Assembly: GCF_009792895.1 (NCBI RefSeq)
Contig: NZ_WSSC01000001.1
Coordinates: 186,001 to 250,000 of the forward strand
Origin: Pigmentibacter ruber
Lineage (GTDB): Bacteria; Bdellovibrionota_B; Oligoflexia; Silvanigrellales; Silvanigrellaceae
Direction: 5' to 3'
DNA length: 64,000 nucleotides
Part shown: positions 16,742-26,095 of the stretch, piece after piece
Numbering within the stretch: the first letter of the stretch is position 1
Layout: each line of letters starts with the position of its first letter
The notes under the pieces: generated by a model
The model's input: only the letters and a program-made list of their open reading frames with translations
Database searches by the model: none
Told to the model about the DNA's origin: nothing
Translations under genes and position numbers: made by a program

Positions 16742-19700
16742 ATGACCATGCTCAAGATTCATAGTCAAAAGTGGTTAAGTGAAGTCGAATTATTAGATTC
16801 CGATTTAGAACCTTCTGAGTATTTAAAACCTGCTAACATAGAGAAATTTTTTGCGGGTATTACTGATTCAAATGCGCAAGGAAATGCAAAAAGAGGGATT
16901 CTGGATGAAATATCTAAGGGTCTTGAAAATACTGTATCGTGGTTTTTGTCACAAATGCCTCCCCTTTATTTATGGTCAACTTCGCAACAAGCAATAATGG
17001 ATGACATATTGGAAATAGTATCGGGAAAAGTTCTTGCTGAGAAGCAAGTTGCAGAAAGATATTCAGCATCTTCCCAAACTATAACGTTAATTGCCCCAGG
17101 TGAACATTCATCCGCAACAGTGAAGATAGCTTCCCTTTTATATCGTCACCATGCAAAAAATGCTAGATTGTTTAATACATTAGATAAAAAAATAGGTTTA
17201 TGTGAACTTTATCAAGCTCCATATAACAATTCTGCTACTTGGGAATCTAAAAATGCTAAAGATAAACTTGATTCTTTAAAAACAATACTAGCAAGCAAAT
17301 CAAGAGTGATGGTCGATGCCTTTATCCAATCATTGGACAAGGACTATGTTGAAATAGCGACTGTTAAACAAATGGCAATTGCATACGAAGCTGTTAATTA
17401 TAACATAGAAAATGAAAATACGTTTGTAAATTTAACTACTATTGTAGATGAGCAAACAAAAGATGCGCGTGTGCGAGTAGATATCTGTTTAAAACATTTT
17501 CCTGTTCATGCAGCAATGGAAAATATCATCGGTATTTTTACAAGATATAATTTTCAAGTAAGAAGACTTCTTGCTAATGAAATAAATATGCCAAATAATC
17601 AAAAGTTTACAGTTCTACATCTGATAGCTGCTAGCCCTACTGGAGAAGTAATCACCGATAATATGAAAGCTTGGGGAAAAGTTTTAAAAAGTTTAAAAAC
17701 TCTTTCTTATGTTGATCATGGAGATGAATTTTCCAATTTATTATTAGGTGACAGTCCATTTAGCCTTAATGAAACAAACCTAGTTAGAGCAATGGCAAAT
17801 TGGGTTCATATTTTCTTAACTAAGCAGAACCCTTATTACTATTCAACTGATAGAGTTTCAAAAGTAATTGCAAATAATTTTAACTATATGGAATATTGTA
17901 TTCGTTACTTTAGAGCTAGATTTGATCCACGTTTTGAAGGTGATAGAAAAAAAGAAGCAGCAGTTTTTTATGATTATATAAAAGCTATTTATTCTGATTT
18001 AAATGATATTGTTGAAAAAAATATTCTAAAAGAAGGATTAAACTTTCTATCACATATTTTAAAAACAAATTATTTTTTAATATCAAAAGGTGGTTTAACA
18101 TTCCGCATGGATCCAACCATTTTAGATAAACAATATTATCCAGAAACACCATATGGTATTTTTTATATGATTGGTAGAAATTTTAGGGCATTTCAAGTGC
18201 GTTACCGCGATATTTCACGCGGTGGAATGCGAGTTGTTATGCCGAGAAATTCTGGCGATTATGAAAATGCTTTGGCAGGTATATTTGATGAGGTTAATGG
18301 CCTTGCATCAGCTCAGCAGTTGAAAAATAAAGACATTCCTGAAGGCGGAAGTAAATGTGTGATGGTTGTCCGTCCTGGTGGAGATAAAAATGAAGCTGTG
18401 AAAGCTGCAATTTCAGGATTGTTAGATTTAATAGTAACAGATCCTAAAACTGGTGTACTTGCTGATGGTATTATTGATTATTACGGTAAAGATGAAATTA
18501 TTTATCTTGGACCAGATGAAAATTTAACTGATGATCTTATTGTTTGGATTATTCAACACGCTTTACATAGAAAATATAAATATGCATATGCATTTATGTC
18601 ATCTAAACCTGATTTTGGAATCAATCATAAAACATATGGTGTTACCTCAGAAGGTGTGAATGTTTATGTTGACAATGTGTTACGTTATTTAGGGTTACAA
18701 AATTCAAACTTTAGAGTCAAAATGACAGGCGGACCAGATGGAGATGTTGCTGGGAACGAGTTGAATATTTTGTACCGTGAATATGGTGAGCGTTGCCGTG
18801 TTATAGCTATAGGTGATGGCTTTGGAGCGGCATACGATCCTAAAGGACTCAATTGGCAAGAATTGCTTAGATTATTTAAAGAATCAAAATCTATTGTTGA
18901 GTTTAATCCTAATAAACTTAGTGGAGATTCTAAAGCATTTGTCATTGCGGCTAATACTAAAGAAAATACAAGAATTAGAGACAGCCTATATGCTACTGCA
19001 GAAGCTGAAATTTTTATTCCAGCAGGAGGTAGACCCTATACTGTTAAAGAAAGTAACTGGGATAAGTATTTATTACCGAATGGTAGACCAAGTTCACTTG
19101 CAATAGTAGAAGGTGCAAACATCTTCTTTACAAAAGAAGCAAGACAAAAAATTGTTGATAGTGGAGTTGTTGTCATAAAAGACAGTTCAGCTAATAAAGC
19201 AGGTGTGAGTTGTTCTTCTTATGAAATAATTGCCTGTTTGACAATTCTGCCAGAAGAATTTGCTGAAATTAAAGATATATATGTTAAGCAAGTTTTAGAC
19301 ATAATAAGAAGAAATGCAGATTTAGAAGCTAAACTCTTATTTAGAGAATGGTTAAAAAATAAAAATGAAACTGATTTAGTTAAGTTAAGCTATGAAATAT
19401 CAGCTGAAATTAATCAAGCAAAAGATATATTGTTAAATAAACTAAATGAACTTAGTGATGAAGAATTATCAGCTGGTAAATTTACATTTGTTCTAATGAA
19501 ACACTGTCCTAAAGTTCTAGTTGAAAAATATAAAGACAGAATTCTTAATAGACTACCAAGAGCACATAAAATAGCTATTTTAAGTGCACATATGGCAAGT
19601 CATGTGATCTATAGAGAAGGACTTAATTGGCTAGAATCTATGGAAACAGAACAAATTTTTAAGGTAGCTCTTGATTATATAGACGCAGAACGTAACATTG

Positions 19701-19807
19701 AAAAAATGGTAGCTGAGTTGCAACAAAGTAACCTATCATTTAAAGATGAAATAGTTGAAGTTTTAAAAGTCGCTGGTGCTAAGTATCTCGCATCTAGTAA
19801 AGCATAA
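16742..19807 (+). CDS. Large NAD-dependent glutamate dehydrogenase
   Basis: A protein of about 1021 residues of the large (about 115 kDa) NAD-specific GDH class, converting glutamate to 2-oxoglutarate and ammonium in the cytoplasm. The catalytic region is recognisable from RYRDISRGGMRVVMPRN through PEGGSKCVMVV (substrate-binding Lys), and the dinucleotide region from MTGGPDGDVAGNEL to GDGFGAAYDPKGL. A further signature is VIKDSSANKAGVSCSSYEI. The N-terminal 400 residues are the regulatory extension seen in this class. I set the start at ATG 16742 because GGAG lies 6 bases upstream; a GTG four codons earlier falls on the ribosome site. It has its own promoter and is followed at 38 bases by the AI-2E-family gene. 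Confidence 0.93.
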   Translation: MTMLKIHSQKWLSEVELLDSDLEPSEYLKPANIEKFFAGITDSNAQGNAKRGILDEISKGLENTVSWFLSQMPPLYLWSTSQQAIMDDILEIVSGKVLAEKQVAERYSASSQTITLIAPGEHSSATVKIASLLYRHHAKNARLFNTLDKKIGLCELYQAPYNNSATWESKNAKDKLDSLKTILASKSRVMVDAFIQSLDKDYVEIATVKQMAIAYEAVNYNIENENTFVNLTTIVDEQTKDARVRVDICLKHFPVHAAMENIIGIFTRYNFQVRRLLANEINMPNNQKFTVLHLIAASPTGEVITDNMKAWGKVLKSLKTLSYVDHGDEFSNLLLGDSPFSLNETNLVRAMANWVHIFLTKQNPYYYSTDRVSKVIANNFNYMEYCIRYFRARFDPRFEGDRKKEAAVFYDYIKAIYSDLNDIVEKNILKEGLNFLSHILKTNYFLISKGGLTFRMDPTILDKQYYPETPYGIFYMIGRNFRAFQVRYRDISRGGMRVVMPRNSGDYENALAGIFDEVNGLASAQQLKNKDIPEGGSKCVMVVRPGGDKNEAVKAAISGLLDLIVTDPKTGVLADGIIDYYGKDEIIYLGPDENLTDDLIVWIIQHALHRKYKYAYAFMSSKPDFGINHKTYGVTSEGVNVYVDNVLRYLGLQNSNFRVKMTGGPDGDVAGNELNILYREYGERCRVIAIGDGFGAAYDPKGLNWQELLRLFKESKSIVEFNPNKLSGDSKAFVIAANTKENTRIRDSLYATAEAEIFIPAGGRPYTVKESNWDKYLLPNGRPSSLAIVEGANIFFTKEARQKIVDSGVVVIKDSSANKAGVSCSSYEIIACLTILPEEFAEIKDIYVKQVLDIIRRNADLEAKLLFREWLKNKNETDLVKLSYEISAEINQAKDILLNKLNELSDEELSAGKFTFVLMKHCPKVLVEKYKDRILNRLPRAHKIAILSAHMASHVIYREGLNWLESMETEQIFKVALDYIDAERNIEKMVAELQQSNLSFKDEIVEVLKVAGAKYLASSKA

Positions 19808-19845
19808 AAGTTAAGCTTAGCGACTTACTATCAAAGGAGTGCGCT

Positions 19846-20925
19846 TTGCTTAATACTATTAAAAAGAAAAATATTTTTTTTATATTAGCTTTACTCGGTT
19901 GTTTATTGATTTTGACTCCTTATTTAATTCCAATATTAATTGGGATTTCCTTAGCGTATTTATATGAACCTCTATTAGAAAAAATTATTTACAAATATGA
20001 TTTAAAAAAAGAAATTTGGAAAATTATTATAAGTTTATTTTTAGTTGTTCTAACTCTTGCAGCAATTATTGCTCCTTTTTTAACACTTATCTCTTCAGGA
20101 TTTCAAGAATTAAGTGCTTTAATAAATTCTTTGGATACAGATTTAAAAAATCCAAATTTTATAAAAGAATCATCTGATAATTTAAGTGTATTTTTAGACA
20201 AATTTTCAATTCACTACACATCTGATGAACTTTTACTAAAAGGAACAGAAATTTTAAAGAAAGCTGGTACTTTTTTAGTTTCATGGTTTGGTACTGCAAT
20301 CACTGGTACACCAGGAATGATTTTAAAATTTATAATATTTATTTTGACTTGGTTTTTCTTTTTAATTTATGGAAAACATTATAGAAATATTATTTTGCCT
20401 AAAATAATTCCTTGGGAAAAAGAACGAATTCTCATAGGAACTAGTATTTCTGCAGTTTTAAAAGCATTAATTGTTGCAAATGTTTTAGTTTCTTCCTTAC
20501 AAGCAATTTTAATAACGTCTTCTTTAGCTTTTTTTGGAATACCGAGATTTGCTTTACTAGGAATTATTGCCTTTTTTTCATCATTCATCCCAATCATTGG
20601 AACTGCGCCAATTATGCTTGGGGCGGCTGCTTGGTGTTATTTTAGCCAAGGTCGCCTTGGAGCTACAATTGGGATAATCTTATGTTCTGTTTTGATAAGT
20701 ATAGTTGATAATTTAATGCGTCCTTTATTAATGAAAGGCGGGGTGAATTTAAACTTTTTTTGGATGTTTTTAGCTATTCTTGGAGGTATGTCGCAGTTTG
20801 GTATAGTTGGTGCAGTTCTTGGGCCAGCATTTTTTACTCTTTTTATTGCGTTTTTAAAGTATGATGAAAATGATAATAATGCTGAAATTGTAAAACAAAT
20901 AGATGAAAATCCCCCCAATCCGTGA
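19846..20925 (+). CDS. AI-2E family transporter (PerM/UPF0118)
   Basis: A 359-residue integral membrane protein with about eight hydrophobic segments and the conserved C-terminal region of the family (FGIPRFALLGIIAFFSSFIPIIGTAP, then SIVDNLMRPLLMKGGVNLNFFWMFLAILGG). Members export small solutes; some export the signal AI-2, others act in Na+/H+ exchange, and the substrate here is open. The start is TTG 19846, supported by AGGAG 6 bases upstream. It is probably cotranscribed with the GDH gene. Confidence 0.9.
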   Translation: MLNTIKKKNIFFILALLGCLLILTPYLIPILIGISLAYLYEPLLEKIIYKYDLKKEIWKIIISLFLVVLTLAAIIAPFLTLISSGFQELSALINSLDTDLKNPNFIKESSDNLSVFLDKFSIHYTSDELLLKGTEILKKAGTFLVSWFGTAITGTPGMILKFIIFILTWFFFLIYGKHYRNIILPKIIPWEKERILIGTSISAVLKALIVANVLVSSLQAILITSSLAFFGIPRFALLGIIAFFSSFIPIIGTAPIMLGAAAWCYFSQGRLGATIGIILCSVLISIVDNLMRPLLMKGGVNLNFFWMFLAILGGMSQFGIVGAVLGPAFFTLFIAFLKYDENDNNAEIVKQIDENPPNP

Positions 20926-21050
20926 TCAAACTCACTTTATTTAAATTAAATCATTAAATTATTTTCTTTTTTTACAGTCTCCTGTAAGTAAGATTAGTTA
21001 CTTGTTTAAGGATGATGTAGGGTACTTCTCTTAAATACTATAGGTTCATA

Positions 21051-22499
21051 ATGATCAGTAAAAATAAGAAAAATAAGATACTTTTTCAAGATGCTTCGTT
21101 TGTATTAGAAGATAATTTTCCTTCTCAATACTTTGGAGTTGCTATATTTGATATAGATGGTGATAATGATCCTGAAATTTTAATCGCAAATGCTAGTGGA
21201 AGTAATATAATCTATAAGTATAATCAAGAATCCCAAACGTTTATAAATATAGCTCCTGAAAATTTTCAAGCCAAAAAGTATGCAACAATAAGCTTATGTG
21301 TTGGTGATTTTTTGGGAAATGGAACTCCGTCCATTTATATGCTACATTCTGATACTTTTGCAGGTATGAAAACTCAATATGATAGTTTATTTGTACCTAT
21401 ACAAGCTTCAGATGACAAATTACTTTTAAAAGATTATCTAGGAAAAAAATCCCAATTAAGTAATCCATATGCTGGACGTAGTGTTGCCGCTGTTGATTAT
21501 AATGGGGATGGCAAACATGCCTTTTATGTTGTAAACTACAATGCTCCAAGTCTATTTTATAGCTATGATAAGGAAAAACAACAAATTGAAGAATTATCTA
21601 TGCAACTTGGAATTAGGCAATTTGCTGGTGGAAGAAGTGTATTAGCGCAATACATAACTAATAATAATGCAATTGATATTTTTATCGGCAATGAGAATGA
21701 TCCTAATGCTTTGTTTTCAAAACAAAATTCAAAAGAATATGTTGAAGTGGCTTCAAAATATGAGCTAACAGATAAAGAAAACCATGCTAGAGGAATTGCT
21801 GTAGCTGATTTTGAAGGGAATGGACTCGCAGATTTAGTAATAGGAACATGGGAAGGTGAAAATTCTATATTTTTTCAAACGAAAGAAGGAGAATTTGAAA
21901 ATCTTTCTCCAGCATTATTTTGTGAACCGAGAAGTATTAGAAGTATCATCGTTGCAGATTTTGATAATGATGGAAATGAAGAAATCTTTATCAATACAAA
22001 CAGAAATAAAAATAAAATGTTGAGATATTTAGGAAATAAAGAATGGGAAGAGTTGGATATCGGCTCTATGGCAAGTAAACACATCAATGGCACAGGTGCA
22101 GCTGTAGGTGATCTTACAGGCAATGGATTTTTAGATATTTTTATTACAGTTGGAGACTTACTACCTGGTGAGAATAAACTCTTTCTTGGAGTTCCAAATG
22201 GAAATCACTGGCTAAGAATTCAGCCACTTACAAAAAATGGTTTTCCAGCCTTAGGGGCAAAAGTTAGACTACATGTAAAAAATTTTAAAACCCAAACTAA
22301 ATTTATATGCTCTGGAAGTGGATATTTGTGTCAAATGGAGCCAGTAGCGCATTTTGGATTGGGACCGAATGAACCAGTTATTGAAAAAATTGAAGTTACT
22401 TGGCCTGGAAATGGGTTAGAGCCTCCTCCTACCCGAGTTATTCCTGGTCATCAGGTTAATTTTAATTCCTTTATTCAGATACCATTTCCAAAGGTTTAA
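21051..22499 (+). CDS. FG-GAP/VCBS beta-propeller with C-terminal ASPIC/UnbV domain (CRTAC1-like)
   Basis: A 482-residue protein with about six Ca2+-loop repeats of the FG-GAP/VCBS type (DIDGDNDPEILIA, DYNGDGKHAFYV, DFEGNGLADLVIG, DFDNDGNEEIFIN, DLTGNGFLDIFIT). A C-terminal ASPIC/UnbV domain follows: NHWLRIQPLTKNGFPALGAK, GSGYLCQMEPVAHFGLG and IEVTWPGNG. CRTAC1-type proteins are usually secreted, but no signal peptide is visible here. The start ATG 21051 follows AGG. The gene lies 14 bases before a squalene/phytoene-synthase-like gene, so they form an operon. The function of ASPIC proteins is largely unknown; Ca2+ binding is expected from the loops. Confidence 0.85.
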   Translation: MISKNKKNKILFQDASFVLEDNFPSQYFGVAIFDIDGDNDPEILIANASGSNIIYKYNQESQTFINIAPENFQAKKYATISLCVGDFLGNGTPSIYMLHSDTFAGMKTQYDSLFVPIQASDDKLLLKDYLGKKSQLSNPYAGRSVAAVDYNGDGKHAFYVVNYNAPSLFYSYDKEKQQIEELSMQLGIRQFAGGRSVLAQYITNNNAIDIFIGNENDPNALFSKQNSKEYVEVASKYELTDKENHARGIAVADFEGNGLADLVIGTWEGENSIFFQTKEGEFENLSPALFCEPRSIRSIIVADFDNDGNEEIFINTNRNKNKMLRYLGNKEWEELDIGSMASKHINGTGAAVGDLTGNGFLDIFITVGDLLPGENKLFLGVPNGNHWLRIQPLTKNGFPALGAKVRLHVKNFKTQTKFICSGSGYLCQMEPVAHFGLGPNEPVIEKIEVTWPGNGLEPPPTRVIPGHQVNFNSFIQIPFPKV

Positions 22500-22513
22500 G
22501 AAAGAAAATTTAA

Positions 22514-23557
22514 ATGGATTTGTCGACTAATCAGAAACTAGATATTGAATATCAAGAATCGTTAAAATATTGCTTAACCATACTTCCTAATGTTTCGAGA
22601 TCTTTTGCGATTGGGATTGAGTTTTTATCAGGAGAGTTACAAAATTCTGTTCTTATTGGATACCTACTTTGTAGAATAATTGATACGATAGAAGATGATA
22701 AAGATTTAGATGTCTCTTTAAAAGAAAAATTTTTACAAGAGTTTCCCAAGTGCTTTGAAAATGATTTTCTTTTAAAAGAGTATCAAAATCTCGCAAAAAA
22801 ATTATCAGGAGATAAACAACATATTAATTTACTTGAAAATCTTGATAAAGTCTTCGTTGTTTTTAAAAATCTAAAAGAAGAATCAAAGGAAGTTCTAAAG
22901 AAGTGCGTGATTGAGATGGCATATGGTATGGCTGATTTTGTCAGGCGTTATCCAAAAGGAATAAGAATATCTTCCGTTGAAGAGTATAAAAAATATTGTT
23001 ACTATGTTGCAGGAACTGTTGGTGTATTATTAACAGATCTTTGGTTTATTCATGGCCGTTGCATAACTGTTCAAAAATTAAAACAATTAAATGAAAACTC
23101 CATATTATTTGGTGAAGCTTTACAAACAGTAAATATTCTAAAAGATATTGTTTGGGACGCTAATAATGAAAATTCAATTTATATACCCGAAAATTTATTA
23201 AAAAAGTATGGTTTAGATCATTCTAATTTTTTACTCCCAGAAAAAAAACAGCAATCTGGCTTAGCAATAAAAGAAATGCTAATGTTGGCAAAAAATGATG
23301 TTAGTTACTCATTAGAGTATGTTAAAACATTACCATTAGCTAATTTTCGAATAAGATTTTTTTGTATTTTTCCTTTACTTTTAGCTATTGCAACATTCAA
23401 CGAAATTCAAAAATCTGATAGTATTATTTTTTCTGAAAAAATTATTAAAGTTTCTAGAAAGCGAGTCTTCTATATTAAAATTTATTCTATTCTCGCTTCC
23501 CTTTTTAATTTTCTATTGAGTGATAGGTTATTAAATAAGATTTATTTTTTAAAGTAA
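22514..23557 (+). CDS. Squalene/phytoene synthase family protein
   Basis: A 347-residue all-alpha trans-isoprenyl diphosphate synthase (head-to-head type). The first Asp-rich motif is RIIDTIEDDKD (D57-D61) and the second NILKDIVWD. Other family markers are VSRSFAIGIEFL near the N-terminus and YCYYVAGTVGVLLTDLW. The spacing and YxYYVAGTVG segment are closer to farnesyl-diphosphate farnesyltransferase (squalene synthase) than to CrtB, but product cannot be fixed by eye. No desaturase or cyclase gene is next to it. It follows the ASPIC protein gene in an operon with only a weak AAGAAAG ribosome site. The C-terminal residues 300-347 are hydrophobic and may attach the enzyme to the membrane. Confidence 0.87.
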   Translation: MDLSTNQKLDIEYQESLKYCLTILPNVSRSFAIGIEFLSGELQNSVLIGYLLCRIIDTIEDDKDLDVSLKEKFLQEFPKCFENDFLLKEYQNLAKKLSGDKQHINLLENLDKVFVVFKNLKEESKEVLKKCVIEMAYGMADFVRRYPKGIRISSVEEYKKYCYYVAGTVGVLLTDLWFIHGRCITVQKLKQLNENSILFGEALQTVNILKDIVWDANNENSIYIPENLLKKYGLDHSNFLLPEKKQQSGLAIKEMLMLAKNDVSYSLEYVKTLPLANFRIRFFCIFPLLLAIATFNEIQKSDSIIFSEKIIKVSRKRVFYIKIYSILASLFNFLLSDRLLNKIYFLK

Positions 23558-23568
23558 CAAATATTTTC

Positions 23569-23597
23569 TTGACATAAATATGGAATTTAAATATTGT
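23569..23597 (+). promoter_or_regulatory. Promoter before the small secreted protein gene
   Basis: Consensus TTGACA (23569-23574), a 17-base spacer and TATTGT (23592-23597). The predicted start near 23604 lies about 30 bases upstream of ATG 23635. It may also drive the downstream phytochrome gene. Confidence 0.6.
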
Positions 23598-23634
23598 GAA
23601 CAAACAAAATAAAATTTTAAAAAGCGAGAAAATT

Positions 23635-23850
23635 ATGAAAAAAATAACTTTAATAGCTATGTTTGTTGCAATTAGTCCAATTTTTTTTACATCACTTGCA
23701 CATGCTCAGTATTTTAAACCTACTATTGATGGTTCTTGGCTTTACTCAAGCTCTTATAAATCAATTGTTGCAGAAAATGGGATATTTTGTAGTTGCCATA
23801 TTAAACCTAAGATGTGTAAAAATAAGAAATATTTAGATAGTAATAAGTAA
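23635..23850 (+). CDS. Small secreted cysteine-containing protein (71 aa)
   Basis: A short exported protein with a clear Sec signal peptide (MKKITLIAMF to SLAHA, cleavage about residue 24) and a mature part of about 47 residues. The mature part contains three Cys in GIFCSCHIKPKMCKNKK and a basic C-terminus. The start ATG 23635 fits the GAGAAAA ribosome site and the signal peptide; a GTG at 23596 is in frame but would put 13 charged residues ahead of the signal. I do not recognise the family. The promoter at 23569-23597 lies directly before it, and the phytochrome gene starts 77 bases downstream. Confidence 0.7.
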   Translation: MKKITLIAMFVAISPIFFTSLAHAQYFKPTIDGSWLYSSSYKSIVAENGIFCSCHIKPKMCKNKKYLDSNK

Positions 23851-23926
23851 AGTAATATTGACATCTATTTTTTGAACTTCTCATTCTTTTTCAGTAGGCT
23901 TAAAGAACAATCTATAACAGAGAAAA

Positions 23927-26095
23927 ATGATGAGTTCAAATCCATTTAGCTATTGTGAAAATCTTAAGACTAGTGATTTTTCATATGTCCAAGAATTTGG
24001 TATTTTTTTAGCATTTAAAAAACATGATTTTACAATAGTTTCGCTTTCGGAAAATATTGAGAATATAGCAAACTTAAAAGCTTCATTACTAATTGGAAAA
24101 AATATATCGGCTTATGTTATTGATGATAGCTTTGAAAAAATAAAAAACATAGCTTTAAATTTCCAAGAAAACAGTAATAATTTAAATTACTATATTGCTG
24201 AAATTAAGTTTTGTTTTTCAGAAAATTCAAGTGTATTAAAAGAATGTTACTTTTATCAAAATGAAAACTTAATTATTATCGAAATTTTTAATGAATATAG
24301 AGCGAAAGATAATGATATTGTAACAGGATTAGTTTCTAATTTTAATAGATTTATTTCTACACCTCAATATGATGATAATGAAAAATTAGTACATGATATT
24401 TGTAAATTAGTTAAAGAAATTACAAACTATGACAGAGTTTATTACTGCCATTTCGGAGAAGATGAACATGGATATGTAATTGGTGAAGCAAAAAGTGATA
24501 CTTGTGAGTCAATTCTTCATCATCATTTTCCAGCTTCAGACGTTCCATTTACTGTCAGAAATTTATATCTAACAAATAGAATGAGAATTATTCCGAATGC
24601 AAATTATAAAGAATTTAAAATTATTGGAGAAATTGAACAGTTTAAATTAGATCTTTCTTTAGTTAGAACTATTGGTAAAACCCATATTCAATATATCAAA
24701 AATATGGGAATTTCTTCTTCAGCATCATTTAGTGTAATTAGTGGAAATAGATTAGCTGGGTTAATTGGATGTCATAATTATACACCAAAAGAAATTTCTT
24801 TATTTATAATGAATAAGTTAAGTAACTTAATAGAGCATATTTCAACAAAATTTGAAATTAATAATTTAAAAAAAAATAATATTTATCGTGATGACATTTT
24901 AAAAGAGTTTATAGGCCATTTTGTAAATTGTAATTTTCATTTACAAAATATGAGAGAAACTCATTTTGAATGTTTAAAAAATGCAATAAAATTTGATTAT
25001 ATAATTTTTGGGAATAGTAATAAGATAAATATATCTGATAAATTAAAAAATAATATTCCTTTAAGTGAAATTAAAAAATTAATTACTGAATTAAATAAAG
25101 AAAAAATTTTTTTTACTAATGAAGTTAAAAAATATAATAATTTTTTAAATGGAATATCTGATATTTCTGGTGTAATGCTTTTTAATATAGAAGAAAAATT
25201 TGGTGATTTTATTATGCTTGTAAGAAAAGAGCAAATAGAAACAGTAAAATGGAGTGGTAATCCAAATGATTATAGTGAGTCTAATGGTCAAATAGGCCCT
25301 AGAAAATCTTTTGATACATGGTATCAAGAAGTTAAAAGTAAAAGTGAAGTTTGGAGTAAGTCTGATATATTTTATTTCGAAAAAATTAAATCCTTGATTT
25401 CTGAAGAAAGATCTAAATATCTTTCTAATTTAGAAATAAATAATCAAATTCTTCAAGAAAAAAATAGGCAAATTGAAATACTATTAAGTGAAGTACATCA
25501 TAGAGTGAAAAATAACTTATCAATACTTAATGCATTATTTGATTGGAAAATTAGAGAATCTGGGATTTCAGAAGTAACTAGCACTTTAAAAGAAATGAAA
25601 AGCAGAGTTACTTCAATCAGTTTACTTCATGAATCTTTATATCAGGAAAATAATTATGGAGTTTTGGATTTAAAAAAGTATATCCAAAATTTATCAATTT
25701 TCACGAAAAGTATATATAAAGATACTAAGAATTTAGATATAAATATTAAAATTCCTAATAATACAAAAATTCCTCTACAACAATCACTTCCTTTTGGTTT
25801 AATTGTTCATGAATTTATAACTAATTCAATAAAATATGCTTTTAAATCAATTGAAAAGCCATTAATAATTATAGATTGGAAAGAATCAGATCAATATGTT
25901 CTATTTTCATTAAGTGATAATGGTATTGGTTGTAAGGATCTAATTAAAGAAGGAAGGAAATCAATAGGAATTGAATTAATTAAAATGTTAATAAAGCAAT
26001 TAGACGGATTATTTGAATGGGATGGTGAAAATGGAGTTAAAATTGAGATAAAATTTTTTAAGAGGAAGTGTTCATGGTTGGAAATGAAAACATAG
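23927..26095 (+). CDS. bphP: Bacteriophytochrome histidine kinase (PAS-GAF-PHY-HWE/HisKA_2)
   Basis: A 722-residue cytoplasmic light sensor. The N-terminal PAS region keeps Cys10 (SYCENL), the bilin-attachment site position of bacteriophytochromes. The GAF domain (about 140-310) has DRVYYCHFGEDEHG, HHHFPASDVPFTVRNLY (usual PASDIP) and the chromophore-contacting His253 in KTHIQYIKNMG. The PHY domain ends with the tongue motif GPRKSFDTWYQEV. The kinase is of the HWE/HisKA_2 type: LLSEVHHRVKNNLSI with the phospho-acceptor His, then the N-box HEFITNSIKYAF and LSDNGIGC. All key chromophore residues are present, so photoactivity with biliverdin is expected. No haem oxygenase (bphO) lies in the window. 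The 3' end overlaps the response regulator gene by 22 bases. Confidence 0.92.
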   Translation: MMSSNPFSYCENLKTSDFSYVQEFGIFLAFKKHDFTIVSLSENIENIANLKASLLIGKNISAYVIDDSFEKIKNIALNFQENSNNLNYYIAEIKFCFSENSSVLKECYFYQNENLIIIEIFNEYRAKDNDIVTGLVSNFNRFISTPQYDDNEKLVHDICKLVKEITNYDRVYYCHFGEDEHGYVIGEAKSDTCESILHHHFPASDVPFTVRNLYLTNRMRIIPNANYKEFKIIGEIEQFKLDLSLVRTIGKTHIQYIKNMGISSSASFSVISGNRLAGLIGCHNYTPKEISLFIMNKLSNLIEHISTKFEINNLKKNNIYRDDILKEFIGHFVNCNFHLQNMRETHFECLKNAIKFDYIIFGNSNKINISDKLKNNIPLSEIKKLITELNKEKIFFTNEVKKYNNFLNGISDISGVMLFNIEEKFGDFIMLVRKEQIETVKWSGNPNDYSESNGQIGPRKSFDTWYQEVKSKSEVWSKSDIFYFEKIKSLISEERSKYLSNLEINNQILQEKNRQIEILLSEVHHRVKNNLSILNALFDWKIRESGISEVTSTLKEMKSRVTSISLLHESLYQENNYGVLDLKKYIQNLSIFTKSIYKDTKNLDINIKIPNNTKIPLQQSLPFGLIVHEFITNSIKYAFKSIEKPLIIIDWKESDQYVLFSLSDNGIGCKDLIKEGRKSIGIELIKMLIKQLDGLFEWDGENGVKIEIKFFKRKCSWLEMKT

